From assembly GCF_041435435.1 (NCBI RefSeq), contig NZ_CP108494.1, forward strand, positions 5,614,501-5,678,500: a stretch of DNA of 64,000 nt, given 5' to 3'. This DNA is from Streptomyces sp. NBC_01241. Lineage in GTDB: Bacteria > Actinomycetota > Actinomycetes > Streptomycetales > Streptomycetaceae. This document shows positions 16,413-24,780 of this stretch, piece after piece. Under the pieces are notes generated by a model, which worked only from the letters and a program-made list of their open reading frames with translations, searched no databases and was not told the DNA's origin. Within the stretch, counting starts at the first letter, position 1, and the number at the start of each line of letters is the position of its first letter. The translations under genes and the position numbers were made by a program.

Positions 16413-16898
16413 GTGTTCAATGACATAGGCGTACTCGAGCTGGCGACGCTCGCGATCATGGGTGTGCTGATCTTCGGTCCGGACAAGCTGCCCAAGGTCA
16501 TTCAGGACGCCTCGCGCTTCATTCGCAAGGTCCGTGAGTTCTCGGAGAGCGCCAAGGAGGACATCCGTACGGAGCTCGGTCCGGAGTTCAAGGACTTCGA
16601 GTTCGAGGACCTCAACCCCAAGACGTTCGTCCGCAAGCAGCTCATGGACGGCAATGACGATCTAGGGCTGAAGGAGATCCGCGAGAGCTTCGATCTGCGC
16701 AAGGACCTGGCCGAGGTCACCGACGCGGTGAACGGCCGGGAGAGCGCGACCGTGGAGTCCGCGGACTCCGTTGGCGGCGTGTCGAGCGCCTCGGCGGTCA
16801 CCGCCGCCAACGGCTCCGGCGGTACTCCGGACCTGCTCAAGAAGCGTGCGCAGCCTGCGAAGGACGACCACCCGCCGTTCGACGCCGACGCCACCTGA
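16413..16898 (+). CDS. tatB: Sec-independent translocase subunit TatB
   Basis: 161 aa from the GTG at 16413, which has AAGGAGCAACAGG in front; the frame upstream of it lacks any signal. An N-terminal membrane helix (IGVLELATLAIMGVLIFGP) leads into the Gly-Pro hinge and amphipathic helix (DKLPKVIQDASRFIRKVREF) diagnostic of TatA/B. The longer acidic middle and disordered tail favour TatB. With TatC it binds twin-arginine signal peptides. It ends the sigE-anti-sigma-htrA-tatB cluster, with a ~100-bp gap that could hold its own promoter. Confidence 0.92.
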   Translation: MFNDIGVLELATLAIMGVLIFGPDKLPKVIQDASRFIRKVREFSESAKEDIRTELGPEFKDFEFEDLNPKTFVRKQLMDGNDDLGLKEIRESFDLRKDLAEVTDAVNGRESATVESADSVGGVSSASAVTAANGSGGTPDLLKKRAQPAKDDHPPFDADAT

Positions 16899-17017
16899 CG
16901 GCAGTCAATCCCGAGTCGTCCGGACGGTATGGCTATTCTCCATCTGTCCGGCTGTGAGGACGCCCGTGGGGGGCGGGCCGCTCCGGACCCAACGGATCGA
17001 GGAGGCGGGCCGGGTAT

Positions 17018-17695
17018 ATGGAGACGACCAGTCGGGTGGGCGCGGAAGACGCGCCGGGCACAGTCGCCGCAGAAGGGGTGTCGGCGGCCCGGACTGTCGT
17101 CGAGGGCTATCTGGCAGCTCCGTTTCCCTGGTACGCACTGGACGAGGCATTCACCGGACCCCGTTGGCTGATGCAGGTCGCCGCCGCTGCGGACGGCACC
17201 GTGCAGCACGGTTCCCTGGGGCACGGTGACGAACCGTCGGTACGGGCCGACGCGGGGACCGAGAAACAACGATTCGCCGTCGTCGTGACGGTGGGCAGCA
17301 GCCCGGTACGGCACAGCAGTGACGGTACGGGAGTGCTGGACGCGATCACGGTCTCCTCCGCGGCCTGGCTGGCCGGGTCCGGTCTGCTCGCCTATACCTG
17401 GCCCGCGCAGCTGGACCACTCGCTGCGCGACGACTGGCTGGACCAGCAGACGGAGACGGCGTTCGAACTCGCCGACGATCTGGACGGCCCCGCGTGGTCG
17501 GCGCTGTCACTGCCCGTGGACGGCGTCCCCGTGCCGTTCCACTACCGCGAGTCCGAGTTCGGCTGGGTGCTGGCCGGGTCGGCGCACGACGGGGTGCACA
17601 TCGGGGCGTACGGGCGGGGGATGAGCGCATACGGGCTGGGCTTCTCGGTCGTCGGCGACGTCGCGACGTACGACTCGCGAGAGGGACGGCGGTGA
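17018..17695 (+). CDS. Conserved Streptomyces protein of unknown function
   Basis: 225 aa, ATG at 17018; GAGGAGG lies 12-18 bases upstream, rather far. No domain was recognised. The sequence is soluble, with a beta-rich pattern (RFAVVVTVGSSPVRHSS, WVLAGSAHDGVHIGAYGRGM) and no signal peptide or membrane segment. It lies between tatB and the convergent mrp. TATTCT at 16934-16939 is a possible -10. The 168-bp gap after it has no clear terminator. Confidence 0.6.
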   Translation: METTSRVGAEDAPGTVAAEGVSAARTVVEGYLAAPFPWYALDEAFTGPRWLMQVAAAADGTVQHGSLGHGDEPSVRADAGTEKQRFAVVVTVGSSPVRHSSDGTGVLDAITVSSAAWLAGSGLLAYTWPAQLDHSLRDDWLDQQTETAFELADDLDGPAWSALSLPVDGVPVPFHYRESEFGWVLAGSAHDGVHIGAYGRGMSAYGLGFSVVGDVATYDSREGRR

Positions 17696-17863
17696 CCGCC
17701 CGAGGCTGGTTGCCGCGTCGGCCCGAATCGCCGGCCGTGCTCGAAGACGACCTGGAACGCCGACCGGTCTCGAAGGCGGTCTCGGTCACCGACCGGGCTC
17801 GGTTTCGCCGGACGAGCCTGGCACAGCATGCCCGTCCGGCGATCGAGAACAGTCCCCGACGTC

Positions 17864-18997
17864 TCAGAACTTGTTGCGCGGGGTGATGCCCAGCGACATG
17901 CCCGACAGGCCGCGCTGACGGCCCCCCAGCTTGTCCGCGATGGTGCGCAGCGCCTTGCCGGCCGGGGAGTCGGGGTCGGACAGGACGACCGGCTTGCCCT
18001 CGTCGCCGCCCTCGCGCAGCCGTACGTCGATCGGGATGGAGCCGAGCACGGGCACCTCGGCGCCGACCGTCCTCGTCAGGCCCTCGGCGACCCGCTGGCC
18101 GCCCCCGGTGCCGAACACATCGACCATCTCGTCGCAGTGCGGGCACGGCAGGCCCGACATGTTCTCGACGACACCGACGATCTTCTGGTGGGTCTGCACG
18201 GCGATCGAGCCGGCCCGCTCGGCCACCTCGGCCGCCGCCTGCTGCGGGGTCGTGACGACCAGGATCTCGGCGTTCGGCACGAGCTGCGCCACCGAGATCG
18301 CGATGTCACCGGTGCCCGGCGGCAGGTCGAGCAGCAGGACGTCCAAATCGCCCCAGTACACATCGGCGAGGAACTGCTGGAGTGCTCGGTGCAGCATCGG
18401 TCCGCGCCACACCACCGGGGTGTTGCCGGGGGTGAACATGCCGATGGAGATGACCTTCACGCCGTGCGCCGACGGCGGCATGATCATGTTCTCGACCTGG
18501 GTCGGCTTGCCGTCCGCGCCGAGCATCCGGGGCACGCTGTGCCCGTAGATGTCCGCGTCCACGACGCCGACCTTGAGGCCGTCGGCGGCCATTGCGGCCG
18601 CGAGGTTCACGGTGACCGACGACTTGCCGACGCCGCCCTTGCCGGACGCGACCGCGTAGACCCGGGTCAGCGAGCCGGGCTTGGCGAACGGCACCTCGCG
18701 CTCCGCCGTGCCGCCGCGCAGCGAGGCCGTGAGTTCCTTGCGCTGTTCGTCGCTCATCACATCGAGCGTGACGTCGACGCGGCTGACGCCTTCGACCTTC
18801 GCCACCGCTTCGGTCACGTTCTTGGTGATCGTCTCGCGCATCGGGCAGCCGGAGACCGTGAGATAGACCGTGACAGCGACTGCACCGTCAGCGTCGATCT
18901 CGACCGACTTCACCATGCCGAGCTCGGTGATCGGACGGTGGATCTCGGGGTCGTTCACTGTCGCCAGTGCCTCAAGCACCGCGTCTTCCGTAGCCAT
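17864..18997 (-). CDS. mrp: Mrp/NBP35-family iron-sulfur carrier ATPase
   Basis: 377 aa. An N-terminal MIP18/DUF59 domain (1-~85, with GCPM Cys51) is fused to a deviant-Walker-A ATPase: ASGKGGVGKSS at ~117-127, VVDADIYGHSVPR, and LLLDLPPGTGD as Walker B. C285 and C288 form the CPHC motif that holds a bridging 4Fe-4S cluster in the homodimer. It acts as a cytosolic Fe-S scaffold or carrier. No SD precedes the ATG, and TACTAT (minus strand, 19009-19004) sits six bases upstream, so the mRNA is probably leaderless. It matches the Rv1229c position in mycobacteria. Confidence 0.92.
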   Translation of the reverse strand: MATEDAVLEALATVNDPEIHRPITELGMVKSVEIDADGAVAVTVYLTVSGCPMRETITKNVTEAVAKVEGVSRVDVTLDVMSDEQRKELTASLRGGTAEREVPFAKPGSLTRVYAVASGKGGVGKSSVTVNLAAAMAADGLKVGVVDADIYGHSVPRMLGADGKPTQVENMIMPPSAHGVKVISIGMFTPGNTPVVWRGPMLHRALQQFLADVYWGDLDVLLLDLPPGTGDIAISVAQLVPNAEILVVTTPQQAAAEVAERAGSIAVQTHQKIVGVVENMSGLPCPHCDEMVDVFGTGGGQRVAEGLTRTVGAEVPVLGSIPIDVRLREGGDEGKPVVLSDPDSPAGKALRTIADKLGGRQRGLSGMSLGITPRNKF

Positions 18998-19003
18998 ACG
19001 TCG

Positions 19004-19009
19004 ATAGTA
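19004..19009 (-). promoter_or_regulatory. Candidate -10 (TACTAT) for a leaderless mrp transcript
   Basis: On the minus strand TACTAT is followed by CGACGT and then the mrp ATG. This places the expected +1 at the start codon. A loose TTCAAG lies at -35 distance. Confidence 0.42.
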
Positions 19010-19095
19010 CGGGTGCGCGCAGCGCTCCTTGAAAGGGTGGTGGTGGGCGGCGGGAGGGCGTTACGGCGCCCGCCACTACGCGTGAGTAGCCCCTG

Positions 19096-19653
19096 TCAGC
19101 GGTCTTCGTCACTCTCGGCCGGGAACAGGAGGCGGCGGTCGTCCAGCTCTCGCACGAGGTCTTCGAGTTCGGAGCGGATCCAGTCGCGGGTGGCGACCTC
19201 GCCGAGGCCCATCCGCAGGGACGCGATCTCCCGGGTGAGGTACTCGGTGTCCGCGATGGAGCGCTCGCTCTGCTTGCGGTCCTGCTCGTAGGTGACCCGG
19301 TCGCGGTCGGCCTGCCGGTTCTGCGCGAGCAGGATCAGCGGGGCCGCGTACGAGGCCTGGAGCGACAGGATCAGCGTCAGGAAGATGAACGGGTACCCGT
19401 CGAACCGCCACCCCAGGGGCGCGAAGGCGTTCCACACCACCCAGATGATGATGACCACTGTCATCCAGGCGATGAAGCGCCAGGTGCCCAGGAACCGGGC
19501 GATCCGTTCGGAGAGCCGGCCGAACGACTCGGGGTCGTATTCGGGCAGCAGCCGCCGACGCGGGGCCTTCGGCTGGTCCAGCCGGAAACGGGGCGGGCGC
19601 GCGATGCCCGACGCACCCGTGGACGCCCCTTTCACGCGGTTCTCACCGGCCAC
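19096..19653 (-). CDS. DUF1003 membrane protein
   Basis: 185 aa from the GTG at 19653 (VAGENRVKG). This start is preferred because AGGAGG, embedded in the last codons of the MgtE-like gene, precedes it by six bases; a GTG at 19671 would start upstream of that SD. Two membrane segments (FIAWMTVVIIIWVVWNAFAP and FIFLTLILSLQASYAAPLIL) are typical of DUF1003 and are followed by a coiled tail. It overlaps the upstream gene by 11 bases, so the two are coupled. Function unknown; the pairing suggests a role linked to metal ions. Confidence 0.85.
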   Translation of the reverse strand: MAGENRVKGASTGASGIARPPRFRLDQPKAPRRRLLPEYDPESFGRLSERIARFLGTWRFIAWMTVVIIIWVVWNAFAPLGWRFDGYPFIFLTLILSLQASYAAPLILLAQNRQADRDRVTYEQDRKQSERSIADTEYLTREIASLRMGLGEVATRDWIRSELEDLVRELDDRRLLFPAESDEDR

Positions 19654-20917
19654 GGGCGGCCTCCTGCTCACCGTGGAAGTCCGTCTCCCGCCAGTCCTCG
19701 GGCAACAGATGGTCGAGGACGTCGTCGACGGTCACCGCGCCGAGCAGTGAGCCGCTCTCGTCCACCACCGGCACCGAGACCAGGTTGTACGCGGCCAGAT
19801 AGCTCGTCACGTCCGGCAGCGGAGTGTCCGGCGCGAGAGGGACGAGATCGCTGTCGACGATCGAGCTGACCAGGACGTACGGCGGATCGCGCAGCAGCCG
19901 CTGGAAGTGCGCGGTGCCCAGGTACTTGCCGGTCGGTGTCTCGTCGGGGGAGCGGCACACGTACACCTGGGCGGCGAGCGCCGGGGACAGGTCCGCCTGC
20001 CGGACCCGTGCGAGCGCGTCGGCGACCGTCGCGTCCGGCCGCAGAATGATCGGCTCGGTGGTCATCAGACCGCCCGCGGTCCGCTCCTCGTACGACATGA
20101 GGCGCCGCACGTCCGCCGCGTCGTCCGGCCGCATCAGGGTCAGCAGCCGCTCCTTGTCCTCCTCGGGGAGTCCGGACAGCAGATCGGCGGCGTCGTCCGG
20201 GTCCATGGCCTCCAGGACGTCGGCGGCGCGCTCCTCCTGGAGCTTGCCGATGATCTCCACCTGGTCGTCCTCGGGCAGTTCCTCCAGGACGTCGGCGAGC
20301 CGGTCGTCGTCGAGCGCGGCCGCGACCTCGGCGCGACGCTTCGGCGACAGATGGTGCAGTGCGTTGGCCACGTCCGTCGGCCGGAGCCGCTCGAACGTGG
20401 CGACCAGTGATTCGGCGCCCTGCCCGTCCTCCTCCAGTGAGAACCCGCTGACCGCCGACCACTCGACCGTCAGGGTCTCGCCCTTGCGCCGCAGTGCCCC
20501 GCCCTTGCCCTTGCGTACGAAGTACTTGTCGATCTCCCAGTCGCGGCGGGCCGGGAGCTGCTGGATGGCGACATCGAGGACGGTGACCTCCTCGCCGGTC
20601 TCCACGAGGCGTACGCGCCGGTCGAGGAACTCGCCGAGCACCAGGCGTTCGGTGGGCCGCTGCTCGAAGCGCCGCATGTTGACCACACCGGTGGTGATGA
20701 CCTGACCGGACTCGATCCCCGTGACCCGGGTGATCGGGAGAAAGATCCGGCGGCGGCTGAGCATTTCGACGACCAGGCCGAGCAGCCGGGGCGGCCTGCC
20801 GCCGACCCGCAACATCGCGACCAGGTCGCGGAGGCGGCCCACCTGATCGCCGTTGGGGTCGAACACCGGGGCGCCGGCGAGATGCGAGACGAAGACCCGG
20901 GGGGCGCCTGCCGCCAT
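19643..20917 (-). CDS. MgtE N-terminal/CBS-domain protein without a channel domain
   Basis: 424 aa. Residues 1-~120 look like PRC-barrel-type modules (FVSHLAGAPVFDPNGDQVG, then a second barrel). MgtE_N helical repeats follow (LRPTDVANALHHLSPKRRAE and related, ~175-275), then a CBS pair (~285-415, LMTTEPIILRPDATVADAL and YNLVSVPVVDESGSLLGAVT). In MgtE these domains sense cytosolic Mg2+ and gate the pore, but the membrane domain is absent here, so this is a soluble sensor or regulator. It matches the Rv1232c position. Magnesium binding is inferred. Confidence 0.87.
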   Translation of the reverse strand: MAAGAPRVFVSHLAGAPVFDPNGDQVGRLRDLVAMLRVGGRPPRLLGLVVEMLSRRRIFLPITRVTGIESGQVITTGVVNMRRFEQRPTERLVLGEFLDRRVRLVETGEEVTVLDVAIQQLPARRDWEIDKYFVRKGKGGALRRKGETLTVEWSAVSGFSLEEDGQGAESLVATFERLRPTDVANALHHLSPKRRAEVAAALDDDRLADVLEELPEDDQVEIIGKLQEERAADVLEAMDPDDAADLLSGLPEEDKERLLTLMRPDDAADVRRLMSYEERTAGGLMTTEPIILRPDATVADALARVRQADLSPALAAQVYVCRSPDETPTGKYLGTAHFQRLLRDPPYVLVSSIVDSDLVPLAPDTPLPDVTSYLAAYNLVSVPVVDESGSLLGAVTVDDVLDHLLPEDWRETDFHGEQEAARGR

Positions 20918-21120
20918 GGTGCGCCTCCTTCTTCCGTGTACGACTTCTCTGTCCGGTCCGTTTGACAGCTAATTAACCGTTATGACGGGATCAGGCTAGC
21001 CCGTACCGCTCCGGGCTGCCCCGGTGGACCCGTCCGTACGGCTCTCTGCCGGACGGCGTGTACGGCACGGGTACGCTGCCGTCTGCCACCCCCGCCCCGC
21101 AGATGAGAGGCAGTGCGCCC

Positions 21121-21900
21121 GTGACCTCTTCCGCCCCGCCCGTCCGGATCCGTCGCCGCCGGACCACCCTCGCCGTTGCGCTCTGCGCGGGGCTGACCGC
21201 CGCCCTCGCGGCGTGCGGGGGCGAGGATCCGGACCAGGGGACCAACGGCGTCGGCAAGCTCGCCGTCACGGAGATCGAGAAGAAGGCGCAGGCCGCCGCG
21301 GCCTCCGCCGACGCGGTGCGCCTCGCCGGGACGCTGGTCAGCAAGGGCGGCACGTACACGCTCGATATGCAGCTCAGGGAGAAGGGCGGTACCGGCTCCG
21401 TCACCTCGAAGGACAGCACCTTCGAGCTGCTGCGGATCGGTGACGAGCTCTATCTGAAGGCGGATGCCGGGTTCTGGAGCCACGAAGAGAAGTCCGGCGA
21501 GAAGTCCGGCACCGACAGCCACGCGGGCGGAGCGGCCGCGGACAAGCTGGAGGACAAGTACGTGAAGGTGCCCGAGGACGACCCCACGTACAAGCAACTG
21601 CGCGGCTTCACGGACAAGAAGACCCTGCTCGACGGGCTGCTCGCCCTGCACGGCACCCTCAACAAGGGTGACCGGGAGAAGGTCGGCGCGACCCGGACCG
21701 TGCAGATCACGGGCGGCAAGGGCGAGGGCGGCACGCTCGACGTCTCGCTGGAGGGCACGCCGTATCCCCTGCGCTTCGCGCGCGGCGGCGGCGGCGGGAT
21801 CGTGACGCTGTCGGACTGGGGCAGGGACTTCCCGCTGGAGGCCCCGGCGAAGGGCGACACGGTCGACTACGGACAGCAGCTGCCCAAGACGTCCTCCTGA
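21121..21900 (+). CDS. Secreted lipoprotein, LprG/LppX-like
   Basis: 259 aa from the GTG at 21121 (VTSSAPPVRIRRRR); an ATG at 21100 is a possible alternative. The signal peptide ends in LAAC (Cys ~32), a lipobox. The mature part has the sequence style of LolA/LprG-fold lipoproteins (SADAVRLAGTLVSKGGTYTL, FELLRIGDELYLKAD), which bind lipids. A lipid-carrier or surface role is inferred. The gene is divergent from the MgtE-like gene; the AT-rich stretch at 20962-20990 with a TTGACA at 20962-20967 may hold promoter elements. Confidence 0.75.
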   Translation: MTSSAPPVRIRRRRTTLAVALCAGLTAALAACGGEDPDQGTNGVGKLAVTEIEKKAQAAAASADAVRLAGTLVSKGGTYTLDMQLREKGGTGSVTSKDSTFELLRIGDELYLKADAGFWSHEEKSGEKSGTDSHAGGAAADKLEDKYVKVPEDDPTYKQLRGFTDKKTLLDGLLALHGTLNKGDREKVGATRTVQITGGKGEGGTLDVSLEGTPYPLRFARGGGGGIVTLSDWGRDFPLEAPAKGDTVDYGQQLPKTSS

Positions 21901-22017
21901 GCGCAGCCCGCACGAGCCGCTGTCCGTACGACGGATCGGAGTCGCACCGCGCCTTCCCCGGCGGACCGGGGACTGCGGACCGGCGAACGGGGAACAGGAC
22001 CGGGCAGGCTCCGCCCC

Positions 22018-22539
22018 TCAGCCCTTGCGGCCCCGCTTCAGCAGTCGCGGCAGCCCGGCCGGCACCGGCCGGCGTGTGGTCGCGGACGTCGGGAGCGGCG
22101 GCGCCGCCAGTGAGCCGTCCGGCAGCTCCGTACGGAACTCGCCGGGCGTCAGCCGCAGCACCCGGCACTCGCGCGCCCACCGCTCCGTCATCTGCTCGGC
22201 GTCCGGCGCGTTCAGCCGCTTGCCCTTGAGCTCGGCGACCGCGGCCTCCCACTCCTCGGAGTGCGGCGCCGGTTCCGACACGGCGGCCGTCCAGGCGATC
22301 AGCCGGCCCCCCTTGTCCTTGCTGCGCACGGTCACCTCGGCGGTGGACCCGTCGACGAGACCGGCCGGGAGCGGCTGCTCACCGGGGCCGTCGCCGACCA
22401 GATGCGCCGCACCCTCGTGCCATACGTGCCACAGCGCTTGTGCGGGGCCGGTGCCCCGCACCCAGATCAGGCCGGACTTCTTCGTGGCCTCCTCGACCAG
22501 GGCCCGGCCCAGCGGCACGTCAGTGGCAGCAGCAGTCAT
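22018..22539 (-). CDS. Conserved protein of unknown function
   Basis: 173 aa, ATG start. No family was recognised with certainty. The N-terminal half (TKKSGLIWVRGTGPAQALWH, then EGAAHLVGDGPGEQPLP) resembles a small beta-barrel such as the flavin-reductase or pyridoxamine-oxidase-like folds, but no cofactor motif is clear. The C-terminal 40 residues are basic and Pro-rich. It lies 12 bases downstream of corA on the same strand and may be in its operon. Confidence 0.6.
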   Translation of the reverse strand: MTAAATDVPLGRALVEEATKKSGLIWVRGTGPAQALWHVWHEGAAHLVGDGPGEQPLPAGLVDGSTAEVTVRSKDKGGRLIAWTAAVSEPAPHSEEWEAAVAELKGKRLNAPDAEQMTERWARECRVLRLTPGEFRTELPDGSLAAPPLPTSATTRRPVPAGLPRLLKRGRKG

Positions 22540-22551
22540 ACCTCAACTCTA

Positions 22552-23667
22552 TTAGAGCCAGCCGTTGCGCTTCAGCGTGCGGTGGATGGAGAAGCAGACC
22601 GCTCCGATGACGCCCATCACCATCGGGTAGCCGTACCGCCAGCCCAGCTCCGGCATGTGCTTGAAGTTCATGCCGTAGACGCCGCAGATCATCGTCGGTA
22701 CGGCGACGATGGCCGCCCAGGACGTGATCTTGCGCATGTCCTCGTTCTGCGCGACGGTCGCCTGCGCCAGGTTGGCCTGGAGGATCGAGTTCAGCAGTTC
22801 GTCGAAGCCGATGACCTCTTCGTGCACCCGCGCCAGGTGGTCGGCGACGTCACGGAAGTACTTCTGGATGTCGGGGTCGATCAGCCGCATCGGCCGCTCG
22901 CTCAGCAGCTGCATCGGGCGCAGCAGCGGTGATACGGCCCGCTTGAACTCCAGGACCTCACGCTTGAGCTGGTAGATCCGGCCCGCGTCCGAGCCGCGGG
23001 GGCTGCCCTTCGCGGGAGTGGAGAAGACCTCGATCTCCACCTCGTCGATGTCCTCCTGGACGGCGCCCGCCACCGCGATGTAGCCGTCGACCACATGGTC
23101 GGCGATGGAGTGCAGGACCGCGGAGGGCCCCTTGGCCAGCAGTTCGGGGTCGTCCTGCAGCCGGTGCCGCAGCGCGCGCAGCGAGCCGTGGCCGCCGTGC
23201 CGCACGGTGATGACGAAGTCCCGGCCGGTGAAGCACATCACCTCGCCGGTCTCCACGACCTCGCTGGTCGCGGTGAGTTCGGCGTGCTCCACGTAGTGGA
23301 TGGTCTTGAAGACGGTGAACAGCGTGTCGTCGTACCGCTCCAGCTTCGGCCGCTGGTGGGCGTGGACGGCGTCCTCGACGGCGAGCGGGTGGAGACCGAA
23401 CTCCCGGGCGATACCGGCGAATTCCTCCTCGGTCGGCTCGTGCAGGCCGATCCAGGCGAAGCCGCCCTCCTCCCGCACTTCGAGCATCGCCTCGTGCGGC
23501 GTGCGGCAGGAGCCGCTCTCCATGCGCCGTCCGTCGCGGTAGACCGCACAGTCGACGACTGCGCTGGAGGCGGACGGGTCCCGGGTGGTGTCGTAACTGT
23601 TGTGCAGGGCGTTGCTCTTGCGCAGGGACGGGCGCACGGCGGCGCGCAGGTCGCGGATCATCGACAT
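22552..23667 (-). CDS. corA: CorA-family magnesium/cobalt transporter
   Basis: 371 aa from the ATG at 23667, with AAGGAG seven bases upstream. The large cytosolic N-terminal domain includes GLHPLAVEDAVHAHQRPKLE. Two C-terminal membrane helices carry the signature YGMNFKHMPE at the end of TM1 (the selectivity loop) and end in a basic tail, as in pentameric CorA channels. It should import Mg2+ (and Co2+). Upstream is an unusually long 428-bp leader region with a direct repeat, so conditional regulation by magnesium is plausible. Confidence 0.93.
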   Translation of the reverse strand: MSMIRDLRAAVRPSLRKSNALHNSYDTTRDPSASSAVVDCAVYRDGRRMESGSCRTPHEAMLEVREEGGFAWIGLHEPTEEEFAGIAREFGLHPLAVEDAVHAHQRPKLERYDDTLFTVFKTIHYVEHAELTATSEVVETGEVMCFTGRDFVITVRHGGHGSLRALRHRLQDDPELLAKGPSAVLHSIADHVVDGYIAVAGAVQEDIDEVEIEVFSTPAKGSPRGSDAGRIYQLKREVLEFKRAVSPLLRPMQLLSERPMRLIDPDIQKYFRDVADHLARVHEEVIGFDELLNSILQANLAQATVAQNEDMRKITSWAAIVAVPTMICGVYGMNFKHMPELGWRYGYPMVMGVIGAVCFSIHRTLKRNGWL

Positions 23668-23777
23668 GGCTGGCTCCTTCACGGAGGGCCGTCGTCGGGC
23701 ACGTGGAACAGCCCGGAATGGGGACGTGTGCTCACGTCCGCAAAGCGGGCGGCACCGCGGCGGCACGATGACGGCGA

Positions 23778-23814
23778 TCGCTACAGACAGGCAAATTCGC
23801 TACAGACAGGCAAA
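23778..23814. repeat. 18-nt direct repeat with period 19 upstream of corA
   Basis: TCGCTACAGACAGGCAAA occurs exactly at 23778-23795 and 23797-23814, 110-150 bases upstream of the corA start. Confidence 0.9.
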
Positions 23815-24062
23815 GGGGGGTGCTCTTCCGCCGTGCGCAATGCCTTGGGCCTTGACCGAGAAGGCTTCAGATCACCTTAAGAGAGGTGAGATACGGAAGA
23901 GCGGTTGGTACTGCACGGTCGACTTCGATCCATGGCAGCCCCACCTCCTCCAGCCGGTCCCCCGTGGGGGATGACGTGTCGTCGAGACTGAGAGCGACGC
24001 TTCTGCGTGCTGCCCCGACCAGCGGCCAAGACTATCAGCCGACTGAGGGTCAATCCTTTACT

Positions 24063-24089
24063 TTGCCCGTTCCATACGCGTCCTATGCT
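24063..24089 (+). promoter_or_regulatory. Candidate promoter for a leaderless suppressor-of-fused gene
   Basis: TTGCCC (24063-24068) and TATGCT (24084-24089) are spaced 15 nt. The -10 ends six bases before the ATG at 24096, and no SD is present. Confidence 0.45.
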
Positions 24090-24095
24090 CGCGGG

Positions 24096-24680
24096 ATGGG
24101 AGAAATTCTTGCTCTGGTCGAGGCCCGACTGCTCGCGGCCCTCGGTGAACCCGACGCGCGCGCAGCGGTGACGTTCCTCGGAACGGACCGCATCGAGGTG
24201 CTCCGCTTCGTCGACGGCGACGTGGTGCGCTACGCCACGCTCGGCATGTCCGCACAGCCGATGGCCGACCCGACCGCGACCCTCGCGGACCCGGTGAAGG
24301 GGCCGCGCGCCGAGCTGATCCTCTCCGTGCGCGCCGGACTCGCCGACACCGACAAGGTGCTGCGCCCGCTGGCCGTGCTGGCGGCCTCCCCGCAGGTCGA
24401 GGGGGTGATCGTGGCCCCCGGCGCCTCGCTGGAGGTGGGCGAACCGCTATGGCCCGGGGCGCCGTTCAGCTCCGTACTGGTCGCCGAGCCGGGCGGACTG
24501 GTCGAGGACCTGGAGATGGACGCGCCCGTGGAGCCGGTGCGGTTCCTGCCGCTGTTGCCGATGACGCACAACGAGGCCGCGTGGAAGCGGGTCCGGGGCG
24601 CGCAGGAGCTCCAGGAGCGGTGGCTGTCGCACGGCACGGATCTGCGCGATCCGCTGCGTGGCTCCGTGAACCTGGACTGA
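24096..24680 (+). CDS. Suppressor-of-fused domain protein
   Basis: 194 aa, ATG at MGEILALVEARLL. It matches the bacterial Sufu-like domain: GTDRIEVLRFVDGDVVRYAT in the N-terminal half and PVRFLPLLPMTHNEAAWKR, then GAQELQERW near the end. These domains are often found in immunity or contact-dependent proteins, and stand-alone actinobacterial versions have no assigned role. Its transcript is probably leaderless. It converges on the MFS gene; a GC-rich inverted repeat (24683-24709) follows the stop. Confidence 0.8.
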   Translation: MGEILALVEARLLAALGEPDARAAVTFLGTDRIEVLRFVDGDVVRYATLGMSAQPMADPTATLADPVKGPRAELILSVRAGLADTDKVLRPLAVLAASPQVEGVIVAPGASLEVGEPLWPGAPFSSVLVAEPGGLVEDLEMDAPVEPVRFLPLLPMTHNEAAWKRVRGAQELQERWLSHGTDLRDPLRGSVNLD

Positions 24681-24780
24681 GACGTACGCCACGGCCGGCC
24701 GGGCGTACGGGAAGCCCCGCCGCGCGGCCAGGAGGGGGAGCCGCGGGCGGGGCGGAACGGGGGGAACGCCGGCGCCGTGG

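Larger units (their letters stand above)
23668..24095. promoter_or_regulatory. 428-bp divergent region with direct and inverted repeats (corA leader)
   Basis: No ORF with an SD was found here. Notable elements: an 18-nt direct repeat (23778-23795 and 23797-23814), an inverted repeat TCACCT-N6-AGGTGA at 23872-23889, and TTGACC at 23852-23857 on the plus strand. Most of the region would be transcribed as corA 5' leader on the minus strand. A metal-responsive RNA element is possible, but I could not match a known M-box consensus by eye. Confidence 0.45.

Noticed and set aside
20962..20990. TTGACA promoter for the lipoprotein gene
   Set aside because: A good -35 hexamer is present but no acceptable -10 lies 16-18 nt downstream on the plus strand.
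23872..23925. M-box or ydaO riboswitch in the corA leader
   Set aside because: GGTGAG-like fragments are present but I could not align the conserved core by eye on either strand; left as an open check, not called.
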